Positions 52,660-59,862 of a DNA stretch of 64,000 nucleotides are shown here, in pieces. The DNA is from a virus. A program made the translations under genes and the position numbers. Location of the stretch: IMG/VR virus record IMGVR_UViG_3300020579_000011, positions 1 to 64,000 of that record. One strand, 5' to 3'. The notes under the pieces are model-generated. The model saw nothing but the letters and a program-made list of their open reading frames with translations. It was not told the DNA's origin and searched no databases. Every line of letters starts with the position of its first letter. Within the stretch, counting starts at the first letter, position 1.

Positions 52660-52931
52660 TGGAACCTCGCTCTCGCAAAACGTGCTTCCACGCCAGCCCA
52701 GATTTGCGAACACTTGCGCGTCGCAGCGTCTTGGAGTTCTTGACAATGACCGCAGAGTGCGACGCCCCACTTTCCGCAACCATAACAGATAGCTACTGGC
52801 GGATACGGCTCCTGCTCATGACTGAACACGCGCAACTTTCGGCTGATCTCACGTAAGCGCTTCTGTATCCCATTACTCCACTCAGTAACGATTTCCTCTG
52901 GACGCTTCACGCGGATGATGCGGATCGGCAT
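52656..52931 (-). CDS. Zinc-ribbon protein (91 aa)
   Basis: Basic N-terminal part (PIRIIRVKRPEEIVTEWSNG; IQKRLREISRKLRVF) and a Cys knuckle pair CYGCGKWGVALCGHCQE near residue 50. Ends with a basic helix. Starts one base after the stop of the HTH regulator, so both belong to the leftward operon. Function unknown. Confidence 0.55.
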   Translation of the reverse strand: MPIRIIRVKRPEEIVTEWSNGIQKRLREISRKLRVFSHEQEPYPPVAICYGCGKWGVALCGHCQELQDAATRKCSQIWAGVEARFARARFQ

Positions 52932-52932
52932 G

Positions 52933-53115
52933 TTACTTCGCCCTCGTAATCAGCTCAACGCGCGTCAATCCAAGTTGGCTTAAGAGTTCGTCGCTCGGAG
53001 TGCGCTGACCGCGTAAAATCATGTAAAGCAAGGATTTGCTAACCTTTAGCTTCTTGGCTGCTTCGGGCACAGAGCCGAGTTTCTCAATCGCTCTTTCTAT
53101 AGTGGGGTCGCACAT
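52933..53115 (-). CDS. Cro/YdaS-like HTH transcription regulator (60 aa)
   Basis: The sequence GSVPEAAKKLKVSKSLLYMI then LRGQRTPSDELLSQLGLTR is a five-helix-type HTH of the Cro/YdaS class; the recognition helix is about KSLLYMILRG. The ATG at 53115 lies only about 8 bp from a good -10 box (TACACT, 53129-53124), so the message may be leaderless or nearly so, as for lambda cI from PRM. First gene of the leftward arm. Probably binds the inverted repeats between the divergent promoters and controls the early/late switch. Confidence 0.75.
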   Translation of the reverse strand: MCDPTIERAIEKLGSVPEAAKKLKVSKSLLYMILRGQRTPSDELLSQLGLTRVELITRAK

Positions 53116-53123
53116 AGCACGCA

Positions 53124-53151
53124 AGTGTAGACTAAGAATAACGGATGTCAA
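53124..53151 (-). promoter_or_regulatory. Leftward promoter (PL-like) for the HTH gene
   Basis: Minus-strand TTGACA (53151-53146), 16-bp spacer, TACACT (53129-53124). The start point would fall near 53117, essentially at the ATG at 53115. The -35 lies in one arm of a 9-bp inverted repeat. Confidence 0.6.
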
Positions 53152-53189
53152 GCAAAAAAGATGATGTGTGCACAAGATTGTGCTTGACA
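53146..53189. promoter_or_regulatory. Operator region: 9-bp inverted repeat plus 14-bp palindrome
   Basis: TGTCAAGCA (53146-53154) and TGCTTGACA (53181-53189) are exact inverted copies, and each contains the -35 of one of the two divergent promoters. Between them lies the perfect palindrome GCACAAGATTGTGC (53170-53183). A regulator bound here would touch both promoters at once. Confidence 0.6.
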
Positions 53190-53212
53190 CGTTTCCGGGA
53201 TTATGCGAGTAT
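53184..53212 (+). promoter_or_regulatory. Rightward early promoter
   Basis: TTGACA at 53184-53189 with a weak -10 (GAGTAT, 53207-53212) 17 bp later. Drives the rightward replication arm. The -35 is perfect while the -10 is poor, suggesting need for an activator or regulation by the HTH protein. Confidence 0.45.
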
Positions 53213-53235
53213 CCGCTTATCGGAGACAAAAGCCC

Positions 53236-53619
53236 ATGCCACTGGAACGGAGAAAGCGCATAACCGAGAGCGATATCGTGAATCGGGCCGTAGCAGCCGA
53301 CATCGCGTGGTGGTCCCGCATGAACCCACATTGCCCGACTTGCTGCGTAAAACTCGCGGACCTCCAAACAGGGGATAGCTTGTATCGGCACATGGTTGGC
53401 GACTGCGAAAAAGATTTGTTGATCTTGGGCATCGACTGGGTTCGACAGGGCCGGAATGTTGACGCTCCACTGGCCGACGCCGCAGACCGCGAGGAAGTGA
53501 AAGTGAACAAAGGATATGTTGTGACCGGCAAAACAATGATGTGGATTGCCTTGGTCTTTCTCTCGCTGGCCGCGCTTGGTGGGTACAAGTTGGTTCAGTG
53601 GATTATGGAACGACGATGA
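53236..53619 (+). CDS. Hypothetical protein with C-terminal membrane anchor (127 aa)
   Basis: ATG 53236 has GGAG 9 nt upstream and is preferred to ATG 53203, which falls inside the promoter. N-terminal cytoplasmic part has CPTCCVKLADL and a later Cys; the C-terminus is a transmembrane helix (TMMWIALVFLSLAALGGYKL) with basic end RR, so a tail-anchored protein. First gene of the early arm. Function unknown. Confidence 0.6.
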   Translation: MPLERRKRITESDIVNRAVAADIAWWSRMNPHCPTCCVKLADLQTGDSLYRHMVGDCEKDLLILGIDWVRQGRNVDAPLADAADREEVKVNKGYVVTGKTMMWIALVFLSLAALGGYKLVQWIMERR

Positions 53620-53855
53620 TCGAAATGATTTGCACTCCATGCGGTCAACCAGTCGAGCCGAATACGTCTGCCATTGTTGGCGTTGAGCGCGAAGGGAAAT
53701 TGTTCTGGCGTTGGGCTTGTGAGCACAATCCGTGCGGCGATGCCGCTGTGATTCTAGCTTCCTCTTCGTGCCGCGAGGAATGGCTCCGTGAACATCCAGA
53801 ATATATCGAAGATATCGGAGACCTGCTCACGCGGAGTCAACACGACCATGATTGA
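53616..53855 (+). CDS. Small Cys-containing protein (79 aa)
   Basis: ATG overlaps the previous stop (ATGA). CTPCGQPVEPN near the start and CEHNPCGDA and CREEW later may form a zinc site. Ends acidic. Not recognised. Confidence 0.55.
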   Translation: MIEMICTPCGQPVEPNTSAIVGVEREGKLFWRWACEHNPCGDAAVILASSSCREEWLREHPEYIEDIGDLLTRSQHDHD

Positions 53856-54309
53856 CGCTGAACCCAAAAAGCCGCGCAAGAATAAGTCGCGGCCCGTACA
53901 GAGGAGTCTGGCGCACATGGAACGCAACGGATGGATTAGCGCCATCGTTGAACGATGGATTCCTCCTCGCGGGAACATGAAGTTTGGCAGGCGCATTGAC
54001 GTGTGGTCAATTGGTGATCTCCTCGTCTGCCGCCCACCGATGCTCGGTCATCCGGGAGTCACCGCGCTGGTGCAGTGCTGCTCAAGTGACATGGCCGCGC
54101 ATCGGTGGAAAGTTTACTCGCAGAAAGAATTCTACACTTGGCGCGACGCGGGGAACAAAGTGTTCCTGCAGGGATGGTCATTGAAGGGACCGCGAGGAGA
54201 AAAGAAGCGGTGGACTCTTTCCGAGGAAGTGTTGAGCGAAGAGTCATTCATGACGAGCATGGGATACGCGCGGAGTTTCCTGGATTTTGGGGATGACGTC
54301 TGGAGATAA
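53848..54309 (+). CDS. PD-(D/E)XK nuclease-like protein (153 aa)
   Basis: Order of blocks: NGWISAIVERWIPPRGNMKF, then GRRIDVWSIGDLLVCRP, then TALVQCCSSDMAAHRWKVYS, then DAGNKVFLQGWSLKG. This matches small phage/mobile proteins with a PDDEXK-like core where GxxDLL carries the Asp and a Q-x-CSSxxxxxRxxK follows; the usual Glu-x-Lys is replaced by Gln-x-Cys here, so activity may be lost or altered. Start at ATG 53848 overlaps the previous gene by 8 bases. Placed in the early arm, a recombination or DNA-modification role is plausible. Confidence 0.5.
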   Translation: MIDAEPKKPRKNKSRPVQRSLAHMERNGWISAIVERWIPPRGNMKFGRRIDVWSIGDLLVCRPPMLGHPGVTALVQCCSSDMAAHRWKVYSQKEFYTWRDAGNKVFLQGWSLKGPRGEKKRWTLSEEVLSEESFMTSMGYARSFLDFGDDVWR

Positions 54310-54312
54310 GCG

Positions 54313-54486
54313 ATGGGCGAATTCATCGATAGCATGTTTAGTGCGTTAGCGAGGGCGATTTGTTTTTTGGCTACCGCATGGTTTGTTGTTTTGCTTCTCG
54401 GCCACGCACCGAGGTCGTCGTACATTGTGGTCGCAGGTATTGTTAGCGTGTCGGCTGCAATTGGTTTTGATAAAAGGAAATCATGA
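54313..54486 (+). CDS. Small membrane protein, two helices (57 aa)
   Basis: Hydrophobic helices AICFLATAWFVVLLLG and YIVVAGIVSVSAAIGF separated by a short polar turn, with basic tail DKRKS. Its stop overlaps the next ATG. Role unknown. Confidence 0.5.
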   Translation: MGEFIDSMFSALARAICFLATAWFVVLLLGHAPRSSYIVVAGIVSVSAAIGFDKRKS

Positions 54487-54638
54487 CCGCCGAGCAGCGA
54501 GTTGAGCACTTGAAAGATATCCAGCAACTCGGCAACGACGACGCAATGCAGCGCGTGCTCGCCGCATATTGGCTTTGGATGTACGCGAAAAAGGAGGCAG
54601 TGAATGGGAACGCAAATAGTGAAACTGGAAAGCAGTGA
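54483..54638 (+). CDS. Small helical protein (51 aa)
   Basis: ATG overlaps previous stop (ATGA). Sequence TAEQRVEHLKDIQQLGNDDA then LAAYWLWMYAKKEA. The gene runs 35 bases into the next gene. Not recognised. Confidence 0.45.
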   Translation: MTAEQRVEHLKDIQQLGNDDAMQRVLAAYWLWMYAKKEAVNGNANSETGKQ

Positions 54639-55404
54639 GTTCGCAACAGCTCTAGCTCGCTTGCAGGCTGACGCGCAGAATATCGCCGTAAGGACCGCAG
54701 ACGATTGCTTGGCAGCCAAGACGATGCAGCAACAGGTCCGCAGGTACATGAAGGATGTCCACGCAAAGCTCGACCCGTTCGTGCAGATGGCGAAGAACAA
54801 TTACGATGACGCCAAAGCCGAGCGGGAAAAGTGGATTGGGCCTGGCGAGAAAGTTGACGAGACGCTGGCTCTCAAGGTGAAAGACTTTGAGCGAGCCGAA
54901 CGCGAACGCGCCGAAGCTGAGGAACGTCGCATCAACGAGGAACGCCGACGCAAAGCAGCCGAGGAAGCCGCCAAGCAACGCAAACGAGATGAAGCTGCCG
55001 CTGCTGAGAGACGCAAGGAAGAAGAGAAGCGAATTGCCGAAGCACAGAAGGCTGGCGAGCTAAAGAAGCGCGAAGCCGAGAAGATGCGCCGGGAAGCCGA
55101 GGAACGCGAAAGGCAGCAACGCGAGCAGGCTGTGCGTGACGCCGAAGCAGTCAAGGCGACCGTACAGGATGTCAAGGTTGCGCCATCGATCCCGAAGGTT
55201 ACTGGAGTACCGTCGCGCCGGAATTGGAAGTTCCGTATCGTGAATGAGAATGCTTTGATGGACGCCTTCCGCAGTTCAGGTGGCATGGGCCTGCGCGCTT
55301 TCGTTCAAATGAACCAAGACGAAGTTGGCCGGATGGTCCGCGCAACGAAGGACAAAGCCAAAGCGGAAGCATTCTGCCCCGGTATCGAAGTCTACGAGGA
55401 TTGA
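54604..55404 (+). CDS. Long coiled-coil phage protein upstream of recombinase (266 aa)
   Basis: AAAGGAGG precedes the ATG. N-terminal helical domain (LQADAQNIAVRTADDCLAAK; MKDVHAKLDPFVQMAKNNYD), then about 110 residues of Arg/Glu/Ala-rich coiled coil (residues 95-190), then a compact C-terminal domain (RRNWKFRIVNENALMDAFRS; GLRAFVQMNQDEVGRMVRAT). This layout is common in phage proteins placed before single-strand annealing genes; exact role unknown, but a recombination or DNA-binding accessory is likely. Confidence 0.65.
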   Translation: MGTQIVKLESSEFATALARLQADAQNIAVRTADDCLAAKTMQQQVRRYMKDVHAKLDPFVQMAKNNYDDAKAEREKWIGPGEKVDETLALKVKDFERAERERAEAEERRINEERRRKAAEEAAKQRKRDEAAAAERRKEEEKRIAEAQKAGELKKREAEKMRREAEERERQQREQAVRDAEAVKATVQDVKVAPSIPKVTGVPSRRNWKFRIVNENALMDAFRSSGGMGLRAFVQMNQDEVGRMVRATKDKAKAEAFCPGIEVYED

Positions 55405-55648
55405 GTTTCTCTGTCCTTCCCCAAAGTTGGTCAGAGAAGGGCGCTGTTATCCGGTTGCGGTAAAGATGTAGCTCGTAGGGTACGCAGTGATAGGGTTGTT
55501 TGTTGACCTTGGGCGTGAGTCTCTTAAATGAGCGTATCTCGTCTGGCCGGACATGCGGCCATAGCGGGAGAAAACCCAAGTGAGAACAATCTGATCTCAC
55601 CTCGACGTCACAATCCCTACTTTCAGCGCCCTAAGATTCGAGGAGAAT
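55405..55648 (+). other. 244-bp gene-free stretch with two hairpins
   Basis: No convincing reading frame. Contains TTCTCTG/CAGAGAA (55407-55413 with 55432-55438), a 7-bp stem right after the coiled-coil gene, and GTGAGA/TCTCAC (55580-55585 with 55595-55600) about 50 bp before the next ATG. No U-run follows the first stem, so it is not a standard terminator. Could hold a regulatory RNA or a promoter; none is clear. Confidence 0.4.
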
Positions 55649-55966
55649 ATGGAACGCACAACAATTAAATCGAGTTTAATCCGCGGCGTAGCTTACGACG
55701 CGGCGAGCAGCACGCTTGAGGTCGAATTCGTCCCAAGCAAAAAGCAATTGACCGACTGGAAGGCCGCGAAGAAAGAAGGCGAGGCACCTGGGCCAGTCTA
55801 TCGGTATCTCGCAGTCGAGCAAGAGAAGTTTGTTGCTTTGACTGGCGAGAATGAGTACAAATCAGCCGGCAAGTATTTCCTTCGCGTCATCAAGCCGCAT
55901 CACAAAGCCGAGAAAGTCGAGGAGACTCCCGTTGAAAAAGAAACCGAAGCGACGCCAGCCGAGTAA
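55649..55966 (+). CDS. KTSC-domain protein (105 aa)
   Basis: Pattern SSLIRGVAYDAASSTLEVEF then VYRYLAVEQEKFVALTG and YKSAGKYFLRVIKPHH is the KTSC domain (named after the Lys-Thr-Ser-Cys, here ending in SAGKYFLRVIK). Such domains are found with nucleases and RecT-like proteins and may bind nucleic acid. AGGAGAA precedes the ATG. An acidic Glu/Thr tail follows. Next to the annealing protein, whose start overlaps its end by 35 bases. Confidence 0.75.
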   Translation: MERTTIKSSLIRGVAYDAASSTLEVEFVPSKKQLTDWKAAKKEGEAPGPVYRYLAVEQEKFVALTGENEYKSAGKYFLRVIKPHHKAEKVEETPVEKETEATPAE

Positions 55967-57425
55967 GCAGCACGGCAGTACCGCCATCGTCAAACGGAAT
56001 GGCGAACTCCATGTTCCAAAGATTCCCGACAAGGTAGAGCAGGCTTTGATCGGCGGGAATCTCATCAACCTCAGTTCCGAGGAGCGTGTGTCGCTCGTGA
56101 TGGCGACGTGCAAATCTCTGCGACTGAATCCGCTCACGAATCCGTTCATCTTCATCCTAGTTCAAGATTGGGAGAACGATTCGGAGCGTTTGATTCTCTA
56201 CGCCTCGCGGAACTGCACGGACCAACTCCGCATGATTCACGGCGTTACCGAAGTGCAGCCGCTTGAACAGTGGGACGAAGATGAAATGTTGATGGCGCGA
56301 GCCTACCTGCGGGACCGGAGCGGACGGTGCGCCTCGGACATTGGAGCCATACCACGCAAGCGGTACTCCAAAAAAAAGGGAACGTGGTACGAACTCAGTG
56401 GCTCGATGCTTGCAAATGCCAAGATGCACGTCGGGACGAAGGCCACGCGCCGGGCCACACTCAAATTAGTTGGACTCGGCGGCGCCGTGATTGATGAATC
56501 CGAACTCGATACCATGAACGTGATCGGCGGGGTGACAAGAGAAGGCCGCATCTATCGGCACGAAGGAAGCGACGAAGTAGTTACGCCACGCGATGCAGCC
56601 CATCAAATCGCGGACGCTAAAACTTCGGGAACTTGGTGCGAGAAGCATCGCTGTGACTTTAGTAAGTGCCCGTCCGATGACCACACGCCGAAAGAAAACG
56701 AAGAGATGGACAAGGCCGCACAGAACGCCAAACCGAAACCTGCCAAGAAACCAGACCCTAAGCAGGGAGACTCAGCCGCCGATGTCCCCAAGGCCGCTAC
56801 TGCTCCCGTGGCGAGCCAGCCAGCGCACAAGTACGAGTTGACGATTGACTGGAGCATGGACCGCAACGCGCCAGTGCTCACAGGCTATGTCAAGGAACTG
56901 GTCGTAGCGCTTGGTGACATCAAACTCGAATGGAAGAACGAATTTTGGCACGCGGCAGCTAAGGATATTCCAGCCATCATGCAGATTGCTGGACAAAAAG
57001 GCTTCTTGGTGAAAGAGATTCAACCGGGACAAGTTCCTCGTACCGATCAGCCGAAGTCAGCGCCATCGGTGCCAAGGAAAGAGGGAGGCGGGAGTCCTGG
57101 ACCTTCCGCCTCCCCTGTGTTGGTGGTGGGTGTTATTGATCGTGTAACGGCACCGACAACTAGCAAGGGACAGCCAATGCGTCAAGTAACCATCCTTGTT
57201 GGTGGAAAAAAGCCAACATTTGGCTGCTTCCAGAAGGAACTATTCGATTACCTGGACAAAAGTAAGGGCGCAATCGAGGCATGGACAACGACAAGCGGGA
57301 AATATTTCAACTTGATTGGCCTAAAAAGTATTGTGACGCTCAAGGGCAAAATTGAGTTTGATGAAGACGGCAAAACTCCTTGTATTCAACGCGACCGAGA
57401 TGCTGGAACACCTAAACTGTTTTAG
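55932..57425 (+). CDS. Putative single-strand annealing recombinase (RecT/Bet-like), with OB-like C-terminus (497 aa)
   Basis: Start placed at TTG 55932 with GAGGAG 7 nt upstream; the longer frame to 55851 lacks a ribosome site. Residues 60-215 carry blocks seen in phage annealing proteins: ATCKSLRLNPLTNPFIFILV, LILYASRNCTDQLRMIHGV, and ANAKMHVGTKATRRATLKLV followed by GLGGAVIDESELD. The C-terminal half has VLVVGVIDRVTAPTTSKGQP, GGKKPTFGCFQKEL and ISLKSIVTLKGKIEFD-like strands that suggest an OB fold for ssDNA. Expected to anneal complementary single strands during replication or recombination. Family call is by pattern. Confidence 0.62.
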   Translation: MKKKPKRRQPSKQHGSTAIVKRNGELHVPKIPDKVEQALIGGNLINLSSEERVSLVMATCKSLRLNPLTNPFIFILVQDWENDSERLILYASRNCTDQLRMIHGVTEVQPLEQWDEDEMLMARAYLRDRSGRCASDIGAIPRKRYSKKKGTWYELSGSMLANAKMHVGTKATRRATLKLVGLGGAVIDESELDTMNVIGGVTREGRIYRHEGSDEVVTPRDAAHQIADAKTSGTWCEKHRCDFSKCPSDDHTPKENEEMDKAAQNAKPKPAKKPDPKQGDSAADVPKAATAPVASQPAHKYELTIDWSMDRNAPVLTGYVKELVVALGDIKLEWKNEFWHAAAKDIPAIMQIAGQKGFLVKEIQPGQVPRTDQPKSAPSVPRKEGGGSPGPSASPVLVVGVIDRVTAPTTSKGQPMRQVTILVGGKKPTFGCFQKELFDYLDKSKGAIEAWTTTSGKYFNLIGLKSIVTLKGKIEFDEDGKTPCIQRDRDAGTPKLF

Positions 57426-57967
57426 GAAGGGAAATTGAGTTGAGCAAATTCTCGATGCTTGATTTTCGCCGCTTTGTCGTAGGCACGTGCAGCCTTCTCT
57501 TTGGATTGAAAATAACCGAGATGTTCTCCAATGCCTCCAATCGCAATTTGCGCTCGCCATTCACCGCGACGAGCCTCCCACGATACTCCCCTGAATCCGC
57601 TCGAATTTCTCTTTTGGATCCCGCGATTTATTACATTCCCAGAAAAATCGGCAGGCCGAAGATTACGCCTCCTATTGTCGAGCGTATCTCGATTTTTATG
57701 ATCGCCTTGTTGGTCGCCTTCCAGTCCAAGGATAAGTCGGTGCATCTTACAATTTTTTGTCTTGCGATTTTCTCTTCCGCCTCCCAAATATACGGTCCTA
57801 GTTGCGTAAAAGGATTTTGTTTTTTGATCATACACAGCGCACCAGTTCCATTGCGACAGCCACTCAAAATCCTGCACATCAACGATGGCGTTTTGCCCTT
57901 GCGTCAATGGAATAAAGCGGTAGGATTCATCGAGCGGCTGAGTGACCGCGTGTCTCTTCACGCGCAT
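57422..57967 (-). CDS. HNH endonuclease with AP2 domain, opposite strand (181 aa)
   Basis: HNH core QQGDHKNRDTLDNRRRNLRP near residue 90, preceded by a zinc-less HxxH-like CKMHRLILGLEG, and an AP2 DNA-binding domain SSGFRGVSWEARRGEWRAQI, GEHLGYFQSKEKAARAYDKA near residues 120-175. This is the typical phage free-standing homing endonuclease. It lies opposite to every neighbour and overlaps the end of the annealing gene by 4 bases, as if inserted into the early arm. GTG/ATG start at 57967. Confidence 0.85.
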   Translation of the reverse strand: MRVKRHAVTQPLDESYRFIPLTQGQNAIVDVQDFEWLSQWNWCAVYDQKTKSFYATRTVYLGGGRENRKTKNCKMHRLILGLEGDQQGDHKNRDTLDNRRRNLRPADFSGNVINRGIQKRNSSGFRGVSWEARRGEWRAQIAIGGIGEHLGYFQSKEKAARAYDKAAKIKHREFAQLNFPS

Positions 57968-58022
57968 CGGTCCTCCTTCAAAGGACCTTTGTTCTCAGCC
58001 GCTATCCTACCACGGTTTACTC

Positions 58023-58253
58023 ATGGTTGAGCCGACGAAGCTAGACGAATCCAAATTCATCCGGCGCTATATGTACGGATCGACGCAGCGCGAAGGATTC
58101 AGGGAACTTTGGAAGACCTGGGTAGACCGTTGGGGAGAATTGCAGGCCGCAGACGCTCTACTGGCTGGAATGTGTGACTTCGAGGCTCGCTATCAGGACT
58201 TGAGACGCACAGTGGCCGAGCGCCGGAAGAGGAAAAAGAATGCACGAGTTTAA
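58023..58253 (+). CDS. Small basic protein (76 aa)
   Basis: Start at ATG 58023. Body YGSTQREGFRELWKTWVDRW, then AADALLAGMCDFEARYQDLR and a basic tail ERRKRKKNAR. Overlaps the next gene by 14 bases. Not recognised. Confidence 0.5.
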   Translation: MVEPTKLDESKFIRRYMYGSTQREGFRELWKTWVDRWGELQAADALLAGMCDFEARYQDLRRTVAERRKRKKNARV

Positions 58254-58665
58254 GCCCGACAAAGCCCGTACCGCGGCTGCTTACCACGCGGGCGTTTTGA
58301 AAGATCCGAAACAGCGCTCCTATATTTCTAATACTGGCCACGTGTTTTTGTTCGGCCCAGACCTAGCAGAACAATGGGAAAGAATTTTTGAGTATCAGCA
58401 AGGCAAGTGCGCAGCCTGCGGACTCCCACGCCAGCGAGACGAGCTCGACCTAGACCACGTGAAGGGAAATACAAAACTCACTCGCTGCGAATGCTACGGG
58501 CAGATGTTGAATGACGTGAACGCGCCCGCGTGCTTCGGCGTGAGACTGATCTGTACCATGGATGTGCGGAAACCTGGCTACAAACCGGACGGCTGCCATT
58601 CACGAAAACATGGACGCGAGGTTCGCTCAGACAGAAAGGAACGCCGTGAACAGGGAAGAGTTTAA
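58240..58665 (+). CDS. HNH endonuclease-like protein (141 aa)
   Basis: CAACGLPRQRDELDLDHVKG is a CxxC plus HNH-first-His layout (LDLDHV), and two later Cys motifs follow: TRCECYGQ and RLICTMDVRKPGYKPDGCH ending SRKHGR. This resembles phage HNH proteins with a zinc-bound finger. It may cut DNA during packaging or act as a homing or defence nuclease. Follows a small gene of unknown role. Confidence 0.72.
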   Translation: MHEFKPDKARTAAAYHAGVLKDPKQRSYISNTGHVFLFGPDLAEQWERIFEYQQGKCAACGLPRQRDELDLDHVKGNTKLTRCECYGQMLNDVNAPACFGVRLICTMDVRKPGYKPDGCHSRKHGREVRSDRKERREQGRV

Positions 58666-58927
58666 ATTGAAGTGGAAGATTGACCAGATTCTCGCCAAAC
58701 AATATCGCTGGCGCGAGGAGGAAAGACCAACTCCATCAGAGTGGGCATTGCTACTAGCTTATATGGACGCTGGAATCTTGTATTGTAGGCATTTTATTTT
58801 CTACTGGCGGAGTCCCGCTTCTACGTTTTCCACTCCTGTGCCCGACTGTAAGCCTTTGCCTTATTTGGAAGGGGGAGTTAAAAAAAGTCCTAAACAAAGT
58901 GCCACATTTCTGGGGGGAACCTTGTGA
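58646..58927 (+). CDS. Small hypothetical protein (93 aa)
   Basis: GTG 58646 has AAAGGA 5 nt upstream. Helical start (REEFKLKWKIDQILAKQYRW) followed by WREEERPTPSEWALLLAYMD; the last 40 residues look less protein-like, so the true end may be a frameshift or the tail is unstructured. Overlaps the HNH gene by 20 bases. Confidence 0.45.
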   Translation: MNREEFKLKWKIDQILAKQYRWREEERPTPSEWALLLAYMDAGILYCRHFIFYWRSPASTFSTPVPDCKPLPYLEGGVKKSPKQSATFLGGTL

Positions 58928-59000
58928 ATCCACAGGCTATCTGTGGACGGTTTGTTAAAATGTCTACAAGTCTTGTGTTATCAACGCCGAATTATGCACA
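58926..59000. promoter_or_regulatory. Cluster of DnaA-box-like 9-mers, candidate replication origin
   Basis: Against the consensus TTATCCACA: GAATCCACA (58926-58934, 2 mismatches), TGTGGACGG read on the other strand as CCGTCCACA (58942-58950, core TCCACA intact), TTATCAACG (58978-58986, 2 mismatches) and TTATGCACA (58992-59000, 1 mismatch). The first two flank GCTAT as the inverted repeat CCACAGGCTATCTGTGG. The next gene encodes a DnaA domain IV protein. AT-rich stretches lie in between. Confidence 0.5.
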
Positions 59001-59062
59001 CTCGGTGGAAAATATTTCACAAGACCTCTTGACGTAGTTTCAGAAGAAAGGACAATTCGACC

Positions 59063-59407
59063 ATGCACGACATAGCAATTCCACTCGACACAATCTTGGA
59101 GATGGTCAGCGGACTGTGCCCAAACTGCCAGAGCCAAGTGCGGAAGTATATCGCCGCGAATCAATTCGACAATCGGCACAGCATCGACGAGCGCATGAAA
59201 CAGATCATGCAGCGAGTCTACGATGAGACTGGCGTCACGATATTCGAGATGCGAGCCAAGGACAATCGCATGAGACTCGTAGAGGCGCGGCGCAAGGTTG
59301 CGGTCCTAGCGAGACAGCAATCCATTTCCTATCCACGAATCGGTGCGGCGCTAAGTAAGCACCATACGACCATCATGCATTTAGTGGAGACTGCTCAAGG
59401 CAGATAA
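59063..59407 (+). CDS. Stand-alone DnaA domain IV (DNA-binding) protein (114 aa)
   Basis: From about residue 55 the sequence follows the C-terminal DNA-binding domain of DnaA: VTIFEMRAKDNRMRLVEARR, VAVLARQQSISYPRIGAALS, KHHTTIMHLVETAQGR. The signature RDHTTVMHA of DnaA appears as KHHTTIMHL, in the helix that reads the DnaA box. The AAA+ domain is absent; the N-terminal 50 residues contain CPNCQSQVRKY. It could compete with host DnaA or recruit it to the phage origin. AAGG about 11 nt before ATG. Confidence 0.82.
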   Translation: MHDIAIPLDTILEMVSGLCPNCQSQVRKYIAANQFDNRHSIDERMKQIMQRVYDETGVTIFEMRAKDNRMRLVEARRKVAVLARQQSISYPRIGAALSKHHTTIMHLVETAQGR

Positions 59408-59620
59408 ATGAGACTCGGCAAATCCTCCCTAACGCAAGACGAGATGCGCACCGAAGCCCAGGTCCACGTCGAGGCGCTCAAGTCGTGTACCGAAGCTATG
59501 GCACCCAACGAGAAGGCGATGGTCACCAAACTCGCGGGGAATTTCGAGAAGTATGGACCCAAGACCTTCATAAGCAGCAATCAATTGTTTTGGCTCAGGG
59601 ACATACACGAACGATTCTGA
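59408..59620 (+). CDS. Small hypothetical protein (70 aa)
   Basis: Starts directly after the DnaA-like stop (TAAATG). Helical sequence (LTQDEMRTEAQVHVEALKSC; VTKLAGNFEKYGPKTFISSN). Not recognised. Confidence 0.5.
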   Translation: MRLGKSSLTQDEMRTEAQVHVEALKSCTEAMAPNEKAMVTKLAGNFEKYGPKTFISSNQLFWLRDIHERF

Positions 59621-59652
59621 ATGATCTTAGGCATCGCAATTGAGGAGGGCGC

Positions 59653-59862
59653 GTGACTTCCTACATTCCAAAGGTCGAGCGATGGAGAGACGAGTGCAAG
59701 GCTAAGATGGTCTTGGCTCACGAAGGTACAACCTTGTACGACATGCTCGCTGGACATTTGAAGATGTACGAGGAGCTGCTGGAGTCCATGCGCAAGTGCC
59801 ATGAGCCTGCCCAAAAGAGTTTGATGCCACAGGAGCCAAGAGAGCCAGGGTGCGAAGGATGA
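59653..59862 (+). CDS. Small hypothetical protein (69 aa)
   Basis: GTG 59653 with GGAGGG 3-8 nt upstream. Helical (ERWRDECKAKMVLAHEGTTL; HLKMYEELLESMRKCHEP) with a Pro-rich tail. Its TGA overlaps the helicase ATG at 59859. Not recognised. Confidence 0.5.
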   Translation: MTSYIPKVERWRDECKAKMVLAHEGTTLYDMLAGHLKMYEELLESMRKCHEPAQKSLMPQEPREPGCEG

